A stretch of DNA of 64,000 bases from NCBI GenBank assembly GCA_029531795.1, contig JAPEIS010000001.1, forward strand, positions 496,001-560,000, written 5' to 3'. A program made the translations under genes and the position numbers. The notes under the pieces were generated by a model, which ran no database searches, was not told the DNA's origin, and saw only the letters and a list, made by a program, of their open reading frames with translations. Source of the DNA: Sclerotinia nivalis. Its lineage: Eukaryota; Ascomycota; Leotiomycetes; Helotiales; Sclerotiniaceae. Of the stretch, positions 22,750 to 33,002 are shown in pieces (the first letter of the stretch is position 1; each line of letters starts with the position of its first letter).

Positions 22750-23718
22750 TTAGACGTCTATCAGGAAAGCTTTCAAATGTTTCATGAACTTCTCACGTTG
22801 ATCCACATGGCAAAAATGTGCAGCATTATCCATGACAATCCACTTAACCTTCTCAATATGCTCAAAGAATGGTCGCATTGTCACATCCTGACATTCATCC
22901 TCCGTTCCATCGATCAAGAGCGTCGGAACCTTGATTTTCTTCAAATTCGGAATCCACGTCCAGTTGCGAAGATTACCAGTAAGTACAAGTTCACTAGGCC
23001 CATACCTTATCTATGTCATCAGCAAAGCTGTACATAAGTGCAAGAATAAACAGACTTACATAGTTCTATAAGTGGTGGGATCCTTCGCAAACCAGTTCAA
23101 CGCTGGTGTTGGCCACGGTCTCGCTAAACTAAGATGTCTCTCGTCGAAAACTTCTACGGCAGCTTCGTACTCCGGATTCTCATAGTCCTTTGTTTCATCT
23201 CCACGATCCAAAATCTCTTGAACATCCAACGGAAGCTTTTTCCTCAGTTCATTGACACCCATTTGGAATATCTCCATACTGGCCAAAGTATTCGTGAGAG
23301 CCAAACGTCGAAGATTGGCTGAGCTTTATGAATCAGACGCCCACACGGCGGCGAGCGATCCACCCCAGGAATGTCCGAGGACGTCAATCGGTCGATCTCT
23401 CAATCCCAGATGACTGATGAGATTATCAAGTTCATTCTGAAATAGTTCGACGCTCCAGAATGCTTCATCGCCTGCTTTATCGGGGATATGAGTCGATTGT
23501 CCATTGCCGATTTGATCGTAAAAAATTAAAGGCATAGAAGATGCGAGGTCTGTTAATGGAAGCAAATACTCGTGACATGCACCGGGTCCTCCATGAATTA
23601 CAATTAAAGGTGTTTTGGAGGTTGTGAGGTCGCCGATTATTTTGTACCAAGTCTTGCAGGGCTCGGAAAGGCCTGGAACTTTGTATGGAGCGGTTCCCGA
23701 GGTCATGGTTATGAGCAT
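22750..23718 (-). pseudogene. Proline-iminopeptidase-like alpha/beta hydrolase with one nonsense codon
   Basis: Two exons, 23718-23060 and 23005-22750, joined in phase across a 54-nt intron, 305 codons including the stop. All catalytic elements are present: oxyanion HGGPG (about residues 42-46), nucleophile elbow GHSWGG (about 115-120), acid in IDGTEDECQD and His in NAAHFCHVD. This fits the proline iminopeptidase / L-amino acid amidase (S33) family, about 300 residues. The only visible lesion is an in-frame TAA at 23328-23326 between VWASDS and SSANLRRLALTNTLASM; a CAA codon would fit there, so one C-to-T change could explain it. Alternatives are a sequencing error or a strain-specific null. 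It sits next to a broken amino-acid permease, suggesting loss of a peptide/amino-acid uptake pair. Confidence 0.8.
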
Positions 23719-24677
23719 TGGATTTAACGATGAGTTGTGTTGTGTAGAAGGTCGAGCAGAGGCCGGGTGAGATATCCTAGGACGGATGATACATGTTCAC
23801 CCCACTTATCGCCTGCCTAATGCAGATGGTCTAATAACGTTATGTTGGTATTGTTGGTATGGTATTGTTGGTATGGTATTGTTGGTAATATTTTCAATCA
23901 AGGATCATACCATTGACAACATTCTCGCCGCAAATGGTCTTTAATTGCATGTATAACATGCAGTGAATCGAAAACAGTATATTACCACAGCGGGGCATTT
24001 TTCCGGATTCCAACAAACTCACAATTCAAATCCACCTTCCATATCGGGATGCCTCACTCATGGCATTTCCCTTACTGCAGCCATCATTGCATGCATTAGC
24101 ACCGCCCCGCTCTTAAGCGACCCCTCCCCTTTTCTTTTCTCACTCCATGAGGACTACAGCTCAACCTTATAAGGATCTAATGGCACCGGAGTCCGGGAAC
24201 TTTTGGGATATAAATAAACTTTTTGCCACAAAGCCAAAGCATTTTTTGATCAAGATGCAGAAGTGACATGGCTTCATCGCAAGAGTTCCATTACCGCTTC
24301 CACTTCATTTCAAGAAATTATTTTCCTCCATTTCCTTCGTTCCCGATTGGCTACCAAACCATCGGGTCTCACAACGTACCCCTTGTATAGATCGAATTGA
24401 GGCAATATCATTTATCTGGGTACCATCTGATAAATTCAAGTCTTACTTACAAGCTACATATACCTAGGATTTTTTCTTTCTTGCTTGCTATGAAGCTGGA
24501 AAAGTGTGTGTAAGCACGTGGGCAACCACATTTGTAACAGTGAACTTCTCGGTCACGCATGATTACTTTCCAACAGTGTGTTGTAGTGAATTAACTGTTG
24601 TGTTTCCTTGGCAGTAATTTCTGTAAGACTCTCGTTAAATTATAGATAGTGAGTTGTAATTTTTGTTATGCAGCAAT
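23719..24677. other. Intergenic with a 14-bp tandem repeat
   Basis: A TTGGTATGGTATTG tandem repeat (about 2.5-3 copies) lies at about 23843-23889. The remainder is probable promoter sequence for the flanking genes. No gene seen. Confidence 0.5.
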
Positions 24678-25161
24678 ATGGCAGAAGTACGGCTGCAAAT
24701 AACCGCCGGATTTCTTTCCATAGCTGCAGATATAGTTTATGCTGCCGGACTGCAACAACTAATTCATTCTCAAGGGACATGCTACAAGTTATTTATTGTT
24801 TTCCCCAAATTCTCCTTTGTACAGCCAACACTGACTCCCCGATCTTCAACAGGCGGTTGCAGCTGCTCTGGAAGCTGCAAGTGCTATAGTTCTTGGCCCA
24901 GTGTCGAAAGATCCTTGGCTGGTTATTATGTTTGCTTGCTTCGCTGGAACTATTACTACTACGGCAGTGCTTTTTTACCTGGCTTTTAGAGGCTTTGATG
25001 CTGATTATGTGACCTCGGATGTAGTAGCTACTGATGGTAATATGGATCAGGGTCAGAATGATGATCCTGAGGCTGGCGCTCCCGCAAGGGAGACGGGTGA
25101 ATCTGATTCTCATTGTGAGGAGAAGGCTATCCGGATCAAGACAGCAGAAGTTCCTCTCTGA
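24678..25161 (+). CDS. Possible small single-TM protein, unknown
   Basis: Tentative two-exon model: 24678-24797 and 24853-25161, phase 0, 142 residues. The intron has the weak donor GTTTTC, but a CTGAC branch site and the acceptor CAACAG. The second exon contains a clear TM helix (WLVIMFACFAGTITTTAVLFYLAF) followed by an acidic tail. Without the intron the first frame reads on to a different, Cys-rich end at 24989. The exon structure is uncertain and no family is recognised. Confidence 0.35.
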
Positions 25162-25786
25162 GCAGGCTTCGGCTTACAGAAATGTTTGAATAGAGTGTAG
25201 GCATACATGTATATAGTTTCTGTTAATTGCTCGAGCCATCAGGTCTAAGAAATAGTCAAGACACTGATTGTTGCGAGATAACTTGTCACTCTAAAGGACT
25301 TATATCTCCATATGAAATTCAAGACCTTCATATTGTGACAGGCTCAAAAATTTTAAGATGCGTTTTTGCTGAGAGTGAAATTTAGATTAAGGCAGAGAAA
25401 TCGGAAAGTGCAAGGAATATTAATGAGGCGGGCAATTATATATGGGTAGATGTGTGTGCATAGATTGAGAGATCTTCGCAGGAAAAGTGTCATATTAGTA
25501 AAACAAAAGAAAATGTCTATACTTAGCAATTATTGCTAGTAGTCTCCAAGTCGTTTGCGAATCACGTCGTTTTTATGCCTCGTATTTTTATTATTCCTAC
25601 TTCAATTCTGATATTTGAATCCTTCCCCGGAACTGAAACTCAATGTATTGTCCGTTCGTATTTCATTCTGATAATTTCATTTACCACAGTGTTAAGAGTT
25701 GCAGAAAACGATTTTGTGGTGGTATTATTTATACCTGCGCTTAGGAACCTGAACTATCACATAGTCTAATATCGATGAAATGTAAG
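25162..25786. other. Intergenic, nothing recognised
   Basis: No gene or RNA seen. It ends at the target duplication of the solo LTR. Confidence 0.4.
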
Positions 25787-25993
25787 TGTCGGGATCACAG
25801 TCATATGATCATGAACCGTAGTTAAATCATATGATCGTATTAGATCATGTGATCATAAGGGACCGTACGAGCTCCTTCAATATGTATTTAAGGAGCTCGT
25901 TCTTTCAATATAGATAGTAACAATTAAGAATGAAGTTTTATCAAATAGACTAAAGTACTTTACACTTTGAACCTTACCATTTCGATACCAACA
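25787..25993. mobile_element. Solo LTR of a second family (207 bp), TSD GTAAG
   Basis: Begins TGTCGGGATC and ends GATACCAACA, flanked by the perfect 5-bp duplication GTAAG (25782-25786 and 25994-25998). Inside are three ATCATATGATC-like palindromes (about 25802-25855) and a 10-bp inverted repeat CGAGCTCCTT/AAGGAGCTCG (25868-25877 and 25890-25899) around a TATTTA core, as expected for LTR promoter sequence. No internal domain is nearby, so it is a solo LTR. Confidence 0.82.
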
Positions 25994-25998
25994 GTAAG

Positions 25999-26338
25999 GT
26001 TATCTTCCAATATCACATTCTATCTGTTTTCGCTTATGGGATACCCTCTCATGTACACTTCTCTTGATATCTACTCCACAAACGTTGAATCATGATAATC
26101 TCTAAACGACCAATTTGACCTTCGGGAGACGAGGGGAGAAGGGGCTACGGGGCAAACCGATCGCAAACGAACAACCGCAACAAATCACACACACGGAAAC
26201 TTTAAACATATATCTACTAGCTTATTCATTCATCAAATGATCATAAACATTTACATTTCACTCCCAATCACCAACTAAAACACATTAAAACCTCATTATA
26301 TCATTAACATCTTTATTCTACTTTCCAACAGCATGATA
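25999..26338. other. Spacer between two solo LTRs
   Basis: No gene recognised in the 340 bp between the two LTR insertions. Confidence 0.5.
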
Positions 26339-26343
26339 GACAT

Positions 26344-26481
26344 TGTTGGTATCACTTCGGTGATACTATTGCATAGTACTATTGTAGTATATTGTGTTAT
26401 TCATTCTTGCTAGCTACACTACGAGAAGGGGCTAGAACTCGCTAGTTCCCTTTATGAGGTTGGTCACATGACGTTCCAACA
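26344..26481. mobile_element. Solo LTR, copy 2 (138 bp), TSD GACAT
   Basis: Same family and same orientation on the + strand as 8627-8799: TGTTGG...CCAACA with the perfect duplication GACAT (26339-26343 and 26482-26486). Nearly identical to copy 1 over shared bases, but lacks about 26 bp after GAGAA and about 9 bp after CTAGTTC. It lies about 80 bp beyond the stop of the frameshifted helical-protein gene. Confidence 0.88.
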
Positions 26482-26562
26482 GACATCAAAGAATATTAAA
26501 TTCCATCTCTATCCCTCCCTTATCCGTTCGCCTACCACCTTCCCTGCAAGATAACACTCCCC

Positions 26563-27274
26563 TCAGACATGTACAGCCAGGCGCGGCAACAACCTTGACC
26601 TTTTCACTACGCAAAGGCACTCCATTCTCAGAGCACCAGTCTCCAACTCCAACACCAAGATAAAATCTATCAAATGATGCTGTAATTTTCTTAATCTGAA
26701 AGTTGCCGCCGGATTTCCCTCCTCACGCGCAATTACTAGCTTATCAATACCCTTCTCTATTGGTCGAAACCATTTCTTGAATCCAACGTCGTTGCAATAC
26801 TTCTCGTGAAATAAGGCATAGCTTAAACAACAGGATTCACCATCTTCGTCTTTGATGGTCATTATTTCAGCAATTGCCATTTGCTGATCATGCCACATCA
26901 TGAATGGATCCGCATCAGTATTTGTACAGAAGCCGAAAACCTCCTCGATTGAACCTAAAATCATCATTATCTGAAGATGGATGAAGTTGCAATTGTTTCT
27001 GAAATCGATCTGCGCAGGAAAAATATTGTCCGATCAGAAAGGCAGTATAGATATATATGCTTTCTTTTGCATCTTCGTCATTGAAATGTGCGAGGAAATT
27101 CTCTACGAGACCTCGCAAACGCAATTGGAGGTCATAGGCGGAAACGATGAGTGGACCGTGGTATTTGTACCTTCGAGCTGTTGCGTCACTTTTTTTGATG
27201 AGTTCTATGTAATTGGATATCCAGCCTGTGAAGTTGGCCGAGATAAGAGAACGGAAAAGTGAGAAAATGAGCAT
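26563..27274 (-). pseudogene. Frameshifted alpha-helical fungal protein, unknown function
   Basis: Two overlapping frames on the minus strand continue one protein. The first (27274-26915) reads LRGLVENFLAHFNDEDAK and ends in FSCADRFQKQLQLHPSSDND. The second (from about 26960) continues SIEEVFGFCTNTDADPFMMW, WFRPIEKGIDKLV and LRKLQHHLIDFILVLE. The switch occurs near 26940-26965 without GT/AG sites, so a one-base indel is the simplest explanation. The helical pattern resembles a common uncharacterised protein family of moulds; no function is known to me. A sequencing error would restore it. The solo LTR just downstream marks this as an unstable area. Confidence 0.55.
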
Positions 27275-28324
27275 GGAGTGCAGTGAACATGCTATTAGGA
27301 GAGAAGTTAGATCTCGGTTATGAATTCGGAATAGATTTAGAACGGATTATTTTGCTGCAAATCTTAGAAAGGGGAGTTAATTAATTTCGGGAGAAAAGGC
27401 GGGAAGGTTAAACTCTAATATGTTCTGCGAACCACTTCCGTGAACCCTATAGTTCTTTTTATTTGATGCAAAGCCGATATATTCACATCTATATTGTATA
27501 AACCACTATTCTTTAGGCAGATAATAGTTAATTATCACGGAAGATAGGTATGATTATAGAACATTTTAAACAAGGAATATAAAGATAATGTGATTGAAGA
27601 AGAATTGATTGATTTATTTTTTGATCTTATAGATCAGAGGAGTTTTATATAGATTAAAGAGATGATATACAATTAATAGAAATTAGATTAGATTCTTTAT
27701 TTATTCTTTTTAAAGATTATGATTAAAAGTTTGAATATATATATAAATATATATGAGATTCAATATCTAGATATATAAAATTAAATGATTATATTATTTA
27801 TAGACAATAGAGGCGGGGATGAAGATGAAAATGAAGACATCTAGTAAAAATTCTTGGATGTTCCTTAGAGGTTCTTGGGAACCTTGGGGATCTTAGGGAA
27901 AAGGAAGATTTGATGCTTCGTATAGGAGGAGTGAGTATTCTAGGGACTGGTTTGTTGAGACTTTTGAAGTGAGAAGTAATAGAATTATTGAGATCTTTTA
28001 GTTGATAAATATATTCATCCATTTATCAAACAAGCTCTAAGATAATAATCAAGTGAAATCATGAATAAGTGAGGTTTTTATTCCTGGTGTATTATATGAG
28101 AATAATTAAATGTTTAGAATGCTATGAACTTCTTGATTATGAATATTTCGCTCACCTGCTAAGCATGTATGTGTGTATATGTATGTAAACCATGTCCCTA
28201 TTTCTGTCTCCCATCCTCCATCTTCCATCAACTCTCCACGCAGAATATGAAGTAAATCATATAACCACCCTATCTCCCGCTAACTAGAAATAAGTATGAA
28301 TAACCACGTAAATAATCACGTGAA
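27275..28324. other. AT-rich intergenic block
   Basis: 27530-27800 is strongly AT-rich (runs of ATATAT and TTTATT). No gene or repeat family recognised. Confidence 0.5.
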
Positions 28325-30985
28325 TTAATGAACGCCAGAAGCCTCAGGAGTATCTGGGATCTTCTCCCGATTATAATCATCTTTAGCTTTAACCATCAAC
28401 TCCTTCTGAAAAAGCCCTTCATTTTCATTCTCATCCACATCAGATTCAAGACTCAAATCAATTTCATCCGGATTAATCTTAACCCTCATCTCTTCTATTT
28501 TCATCTCCTCACTTTTCATCTCCTCACTCTCCTCCATCTTCCCCTCTCCCTCAATTCCACCCTTCTTAACCTCACCCCTATCCTCCCCACAAAAAGCCTC
28601 ACAAATACCCCTCGGAATCCTCTCCAAACCCTCACACTTCTCACCATCACCATCGCCACCTCTCTGACTACTAACCTCACTATCTAAGATGGCTTTTTCG
28701 GTATCTGCGCCTGGAACAAAATATACATTCGTATCTGCATTTTTGATTGTCAGACTATTTCTGGAGGCTTTGAGGGCTTGGGTTGAGGGTGTTGATGCGC
28801 TGGGTTGGACAGTTTGAGTAGATTGACCAGCATAAACGAGAGGGCCTCCGAAATTAGCCATAACATTTTTTGTAGACTTTGTTTGGACTGGAGCTTGAAC
28901 TTGATTCTTGGGAAGAAAGGAGTGAGGCGAATCATCGTCATCATCGGTAGAAACAGCAGAAGATGCAAAAGAATGAATGCTATATTCTGCGGAACTTGGA
29001 TCAGGAGATTTGTTTGTAATTGTAGGAGGAAGAGAGGTAGTTGAGAGGGTAAGACGGGGTCTTGGGGTGGAGTTGTTGGAGGTCGGTGTGTCGGGTGTGG
29101 ATGCGGAGGCGGAGGCGTTTGGTATTGTAGGTGTAGATGTTGATTGAGATACAGATGCTTTTGCGGAGGCAATTTCGAGAAGCCATTGTTTTCCGGTGAT
29201 GATTCGAGGTCCGCATTTTGGGGTGATGGGAGCGGTGTCTTCGTATTTTTTGGGGGCATTAAACGGTGCTCCGATGAGTGTGGATGTGGATTCGGTGCTT
29301 GAATATTTGTACTGTCCCTGAGATCTGAAGGTATCAATCTCTTTAGGAGATATGTTGTTGTTCAACGTCGTGGCCTCTTCAGTTCGACGACCAAATGTTT
29401 CAACCGGTGCACTATCTCCCAATCCATCAACTCCATCACTTGCACATCTCTCGCCTCTAACCCCAATTTCAGTCCTCGGAAACATGGGTTTTCTCTTCTC
29501 AGGCTCTTTCTCCAATTCCTCCAACTCCCCCTCACAATTATCCCGCTCAAACTGCAATAACAATCTGAAATCCTTATAACCCCTTGAACTAGACAACAGC
29601 CCAAACGCACTACCAGCCTCATCCATGCTAGCAAATTCCATTCTGATAGTTCCCTCTTCATCAATATACCATTCCAACAAGCTGTTCGCCTTAAACGCAT
29701 TTCTGCTGGCCAAGTCACTCTCGAGACCTCGAAGCGAGACATTTTGCGGGAAATTGCGGATTGTGAGGATACGGGTACGATTGAACTCAAAGATCGCCTT
29801 GAGTTTTGCAGGGGAGAAGGGGAATGTAGGGGTATGGAGATGAGTGACAATTGCCTTGGCCACATTTTCCTCCCCACAGTCCGATGTACCAAAAGTAATA
29901 GGATGAGCATTGGCATATTCGACATAAGCTTCCGCATCCGCCTGATTAATAAACGTGATGAGTGCAGAATTACTTCCCGAAATGTTCATCGTGTCCAGTA
30001 AAACCGATGAATAAATTCTCCCGCCTCGAACGCGAGCAAGTACATCTCTCAACTCGATATCCTTAGGAAGTCCACCAATATGTACCCCACGCAAGGTATC
30101 ACGATCACCTGCCTTGGGAACGTAAACCACTCCATATCTGAAATAATCTGGGAATTTATGTTCTCTAGAATCAGAAGCTCGCATGTGATTGTTAATCTCA
30201 TCATCTCTTTGTTGTGGTGTAGCCCAGATACTCGTGCCTTCGCTCATATCTGGAGGGAACTCGAAAGATCTTGGCCCAGTGGGTATATTCCGATTGTTGA
30301 AACGTGCATAATAGTTATCGCGATTGATATATCCACGATTAGCGTAATTATCACCCCGGACAGCTTTCTCGGGGGAGAATTCAAATCCGGATTTGAGAAC
30401 TGCGGGGGTGGGAATGTTGATGAAGTTAGCGTTGGCGCGTTCTTGATATAGGATCTGATCTTCGATTTTAATATCTGGTTCTTCTTCTTCGTCGGAGCTG
30501 AGGACATCGTCGAGAGTATTGAAATCATTGATGTTTCTCTTTTTGGGAGTGGAGGGTAGGGTCGGGAATCCTCCTGGGACTGTCAAGCTACCGTCTTCAA
30601 GTCGACCCAAAAGCACTCCATTCTCTCTTTTCAATCTTTTCACCTCTAGACGTAGCTCCTCCAATTCCTCGGTATCAGGATCCCGTAATTTCTTCGCAGT
30701 CAGCTCCGAATTATTGGCAACATTACCCAAGGCTCTAGCGATAATGATCGAGCTCTTGATAGCTTCATCCTTGTCTTTTGTAGCATGAGCGAGATCGTTC
30801 TCCAAAACTGCTATGCGAACTTTTAGGCTTGTGATAAAGTCAACCTGAGAGTCTGCAAAAAGTTGACCTTGACCATAGTGCATGGAGTTGTGGGCCGATG
30901 AGAAGGTGAGTTTTGGGACACAGTTGCGGCTTTGGTCAAGGTTAGAAGACTCGACTCCATTCTGGGAAGATGAAGTCATGTCCAT
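28325..30985 (-). CDS. RNA-binding protein with two RRM-like domains
   Basis: Single exon, 886 residues. Likely coiled coil at about residues 55-75 and 105-131 (LEELRLEVKRLKREN). The first RRM-like fold is at about 297-375 (LRGVHIGGLPKDIELRDVLA, then SALITFINQADAEAYVEYAN). The second is at about 403-480 (RILTIRNFPQNVSLRGLESD, then IRMEFASMDEAGSAFGLLSS). The C-terminal half is low complexity, Ser/Thr- and Glu-rich. RNP motifs are only partly canonical. The role is probably post-transcriptional, but partners and targets are unknown. The ATG follows a pyrimidine-rich leader, and no splice signal was needed. Confidence 0.72.
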   Translation of the reverse strand: MDMTSSSQNGVESSNLDQSRNCVPKLTFSSAHNSMHYGQGQLFADSQVDFITSLKVRIAVLENDLAHATKDKDEAIKSSIIIARALGNVANNSELTAKKLRDPDTEELEELRLEVKRLKRENGVLLGRLEDGSLTVPGGFPTLPSTPKKRNINDFNTLDDVLSSDEEEEPDIKIEDQILYQERANANFINIPTPAVLKSGFEFSPEKAVRGDNYANRGYINRDNYYARFNNRNIPTGPRSFEFPPDMSEGTSIWATPQQRDDEINNHMRASDSREHKFPDYFRYGVVYVPKAGDRDTLRGVHIGGLPKDIELRDVLARVRGGRIYSSVLLDTMNISGSNSALITFINQADAEAYVEYANAHPITFGTSDCGEENVAKAIVTHLHTPTFPFSPAKLKAIFEFNRTRILTIRNFPQNVSLRGLESDLASRNAFKANSLLEWYIDEEGTIRMEFASMDEAGSAFGLLSSSRGYKDFRLLLQFERDNCEGELEELEKEPEKRKPMFPRTEIGVRGERCASDGVDGLGDSAPVETFGRRTEEATTLNNNISPKEIDTFRSQGQYKYSSTESTSTLIGAPFNAPKKYEDTAPITPKCGPRIITGKQWLLEIASAKASVSQSTSTPTIPNASASASTPDTPTSNNSTPRPRLTLSTTSLPPTITNKSPDPSSAEYSIHSFASSAVSTDDDDDSPHSFLPKNQVQAPVQTKSTKNVMANFGGPLVYAGQSTQTVQPSASTPSTQALKASRNSLTIKNADTNVYFVPGADTEKAILDSEVSSQRGGDGDGEKCEGLERIPRGICEAFCGEDRGEVKKGGIEGEGKMEESEEMKSEEMKIEEMRVKINPDEIDLSLESDVDENENEGLFQKELMVKAKDDYNREKIPDTPEASGVH

Positions 30986-32227
30986 GTTTTCGTAGTCTTG
31001 ATAGATCTTAAGGGATCATGAATATTAGTTTTCACGACAGGGGATTTGTCTTTTGTTAGGCTGCAAGTCAAGAATACTCCTCGAAGATGAAGTTTTCTAG
31101 ATTCTGTTTAAAGATAGAGTGTAAAGGGATGCAAAATGGAAAGCAAAGTAGGGTTACTGGCGAAACAAGTGTGAAAGTATGTTGAAGAGTAAGTATTTGT
31201 AGATAGTAGAGGTATCTAAGGTCGCGTGTTGTAGAGGAGAAGAAGGAGAATGGAGGAAGAAAGAAGAGGAAAAAAAATCTTCCTGAAAAGAGTAAGAATG
31301 GTTGAGGCGCTAGAGAATGATAGTGGAAGAGGGGAAGAGGGGGTTTGTGGATATATAGTGAATCAGCCGTTCATCTGTGCATGCTCGAACTCCTTGAAAG
31401 GAAGGAGAAGGAAAGAAGAGGGGCGAGAAGGTGAATTTGGAAACTCCCAGAGCTATAGCTATTTTGAAATTGTATTCCGGGATCGACTTATAGTAAAAAC
31501 GTTGGGTCAAAATACCTTAAAGGAAATGGGGGGTTCTTAGGAATCTATCCTAGGTCATTTGCAGCACTGATTTGATTTATTGCATCCATTAGAAATTTTT
31601 AATCCACTATAGAAATTGGGATAACAGGGACATTGTATAGATCCATAATCAGCCCTATAGAAGCATGAAATCTGTGGGTAACTATTTTTGTAGTTTGTGT
31701 AGCACTAAAATGATGGATTCTAAATCTCAATATATTGTTGTAAATTCAAATTCATGTACTATTACAAATAATCATTAAATTTTCTGAAACCCCAAAATCT
31801 TTTGGGTGTTCCTGACTATGTACGTTTTGCATCAATCCTGAAAAGTCTCTGCTGTATTGACAATTTGGAATGAGAAAAATTCCTCGAAAAGATAAAGGTA
31901 GAGATGAGAACTACTAGGAAATCTTCCCACTTCACTGCCCAAAGCGAGGTATGACCACCAGATTCACTTGCACTAGACAATAGATGAATATGGAAACTTC
32001 ATTAAAATACCAGTATCTGATGCCTCCTCAAAAATATGCTCAATTAGACTCAGAGGAGTCATTCCCTTATGTGCTACTATCACCATCCAGCTGCGGGTAT
32101 CAACAAAGCTCCATCCATTATATATCTTCAATACAGACCATATGTCCTTGACTTTTCCCGAAAAAGTATATTCCCAAACCTAACGCCTCCATCATGATTT
32201 CCATCACATGTTACAAGATCCAATAAT
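30986..32227. other. Intergenic, nothing recognised
   Basis: The A/G-rich 31220-31280 is probably the leader of the RRM gene. The frame 31250-31540 has no domain and overlaps an opposing frame. No RNA gene seen. Confidence 0.4.
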
Positions 32228-33002
32228 TCAAGTTCGTTGCTTTTTTTGAAGACCCCTGCTTTCCCTTTTACCCCTTGTTGCTTCCGCTGGTGTAGATGTC
32301 ACAGTCGACCGAGCTGCTTCTTTGTGATGTCCTCCTTCAGCAGCATTCATGGCTCCCTCTCCGTATCCGTATCCCCCTGTTGTACTTTGAAGTTGATGTG
32401 GTCCTAAAGCAATTGGAGGTCTCATTTCAATCTCCCTCTCCCTCTTCCTTAGATATCGTCTTCTAAAATAAAATGCTAGTAACCATATAGCAGTTATTCC
32501 GACAACAAGTACAATAAGCATTGCGACCCATTTCACATGACTAGAGAACCTTTGATGGAATTAGCTATTTGTATTAGTTTTTTTGTGTAAGAGTTGCATA
32601 CCAAGTTTGATTTGTACTATTAGAGCTTGAGGAAGTGGCCGAACTTCCACCACTCGACGTAGTAGTTGATGCCGATGGCGTATTACAATATTGCTCGTAC
32701 CAAGTCTCAATTGCCTGTAAATCTGTAGTTGAAGTACAACTCGCGGCACCGCATACAGAGGAAACTCCAGCTGTTCCTGTAAGAAAAGGTTTTAATCTAG
32801 CATCGGCGCAAAAGCAAGAACTAGAGACATCGGCGGTTTTAGGAGGAACGCAAGCTCCTTGAACATCAGAAAGAGGTCCACATTGTGAGGCACAGGAGGG
32901 AAGGTCGGATGAAAATGGAACGATTGAACCATCTGCCAATTGTTGGGCACCAACAATAGCAGGTAGAATTGTCGAAGCAAATAGGAGGATGGGTCGATAC
33001 AT
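32228..33002 (-). CDS. CFEM-like cell-surface protein with one TM helix
   Basis: Two exons, 33002-32602 and 32540-32228, joined in phase 2 across a 61-nt intron; 237 residues. Signal peptide at 1-19 (MYRPILLFASTILPAIVGA). An eight-Cys CFEM-like module lies at about 36-107: LPSCASQCGPL, GACVPP, SSCFCADARLKPFL, SSVCGAASC, YEQYC. A Ser/Thr-rich stalk follows (about 109-130), then, after the splice, one TM helix (VAMLIVLVVGITAIWLLAFYF) with a basic stop-transfer RRRYLRKRERE and a cytoplasmic tail. CFEM proteins of fungi act in haem capture, adhesion or host interaction; which applies here is unknown. A TM tail instead of a GPI signal is notable. Confidence 0.82.

Noticed and set aside
23841..23889. 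Repeated TGTTGGTAT sequences as possible LTR ends
   Set aside because: They form a 14-bp tandem repeat without target duplications or a matching CCAACA end.
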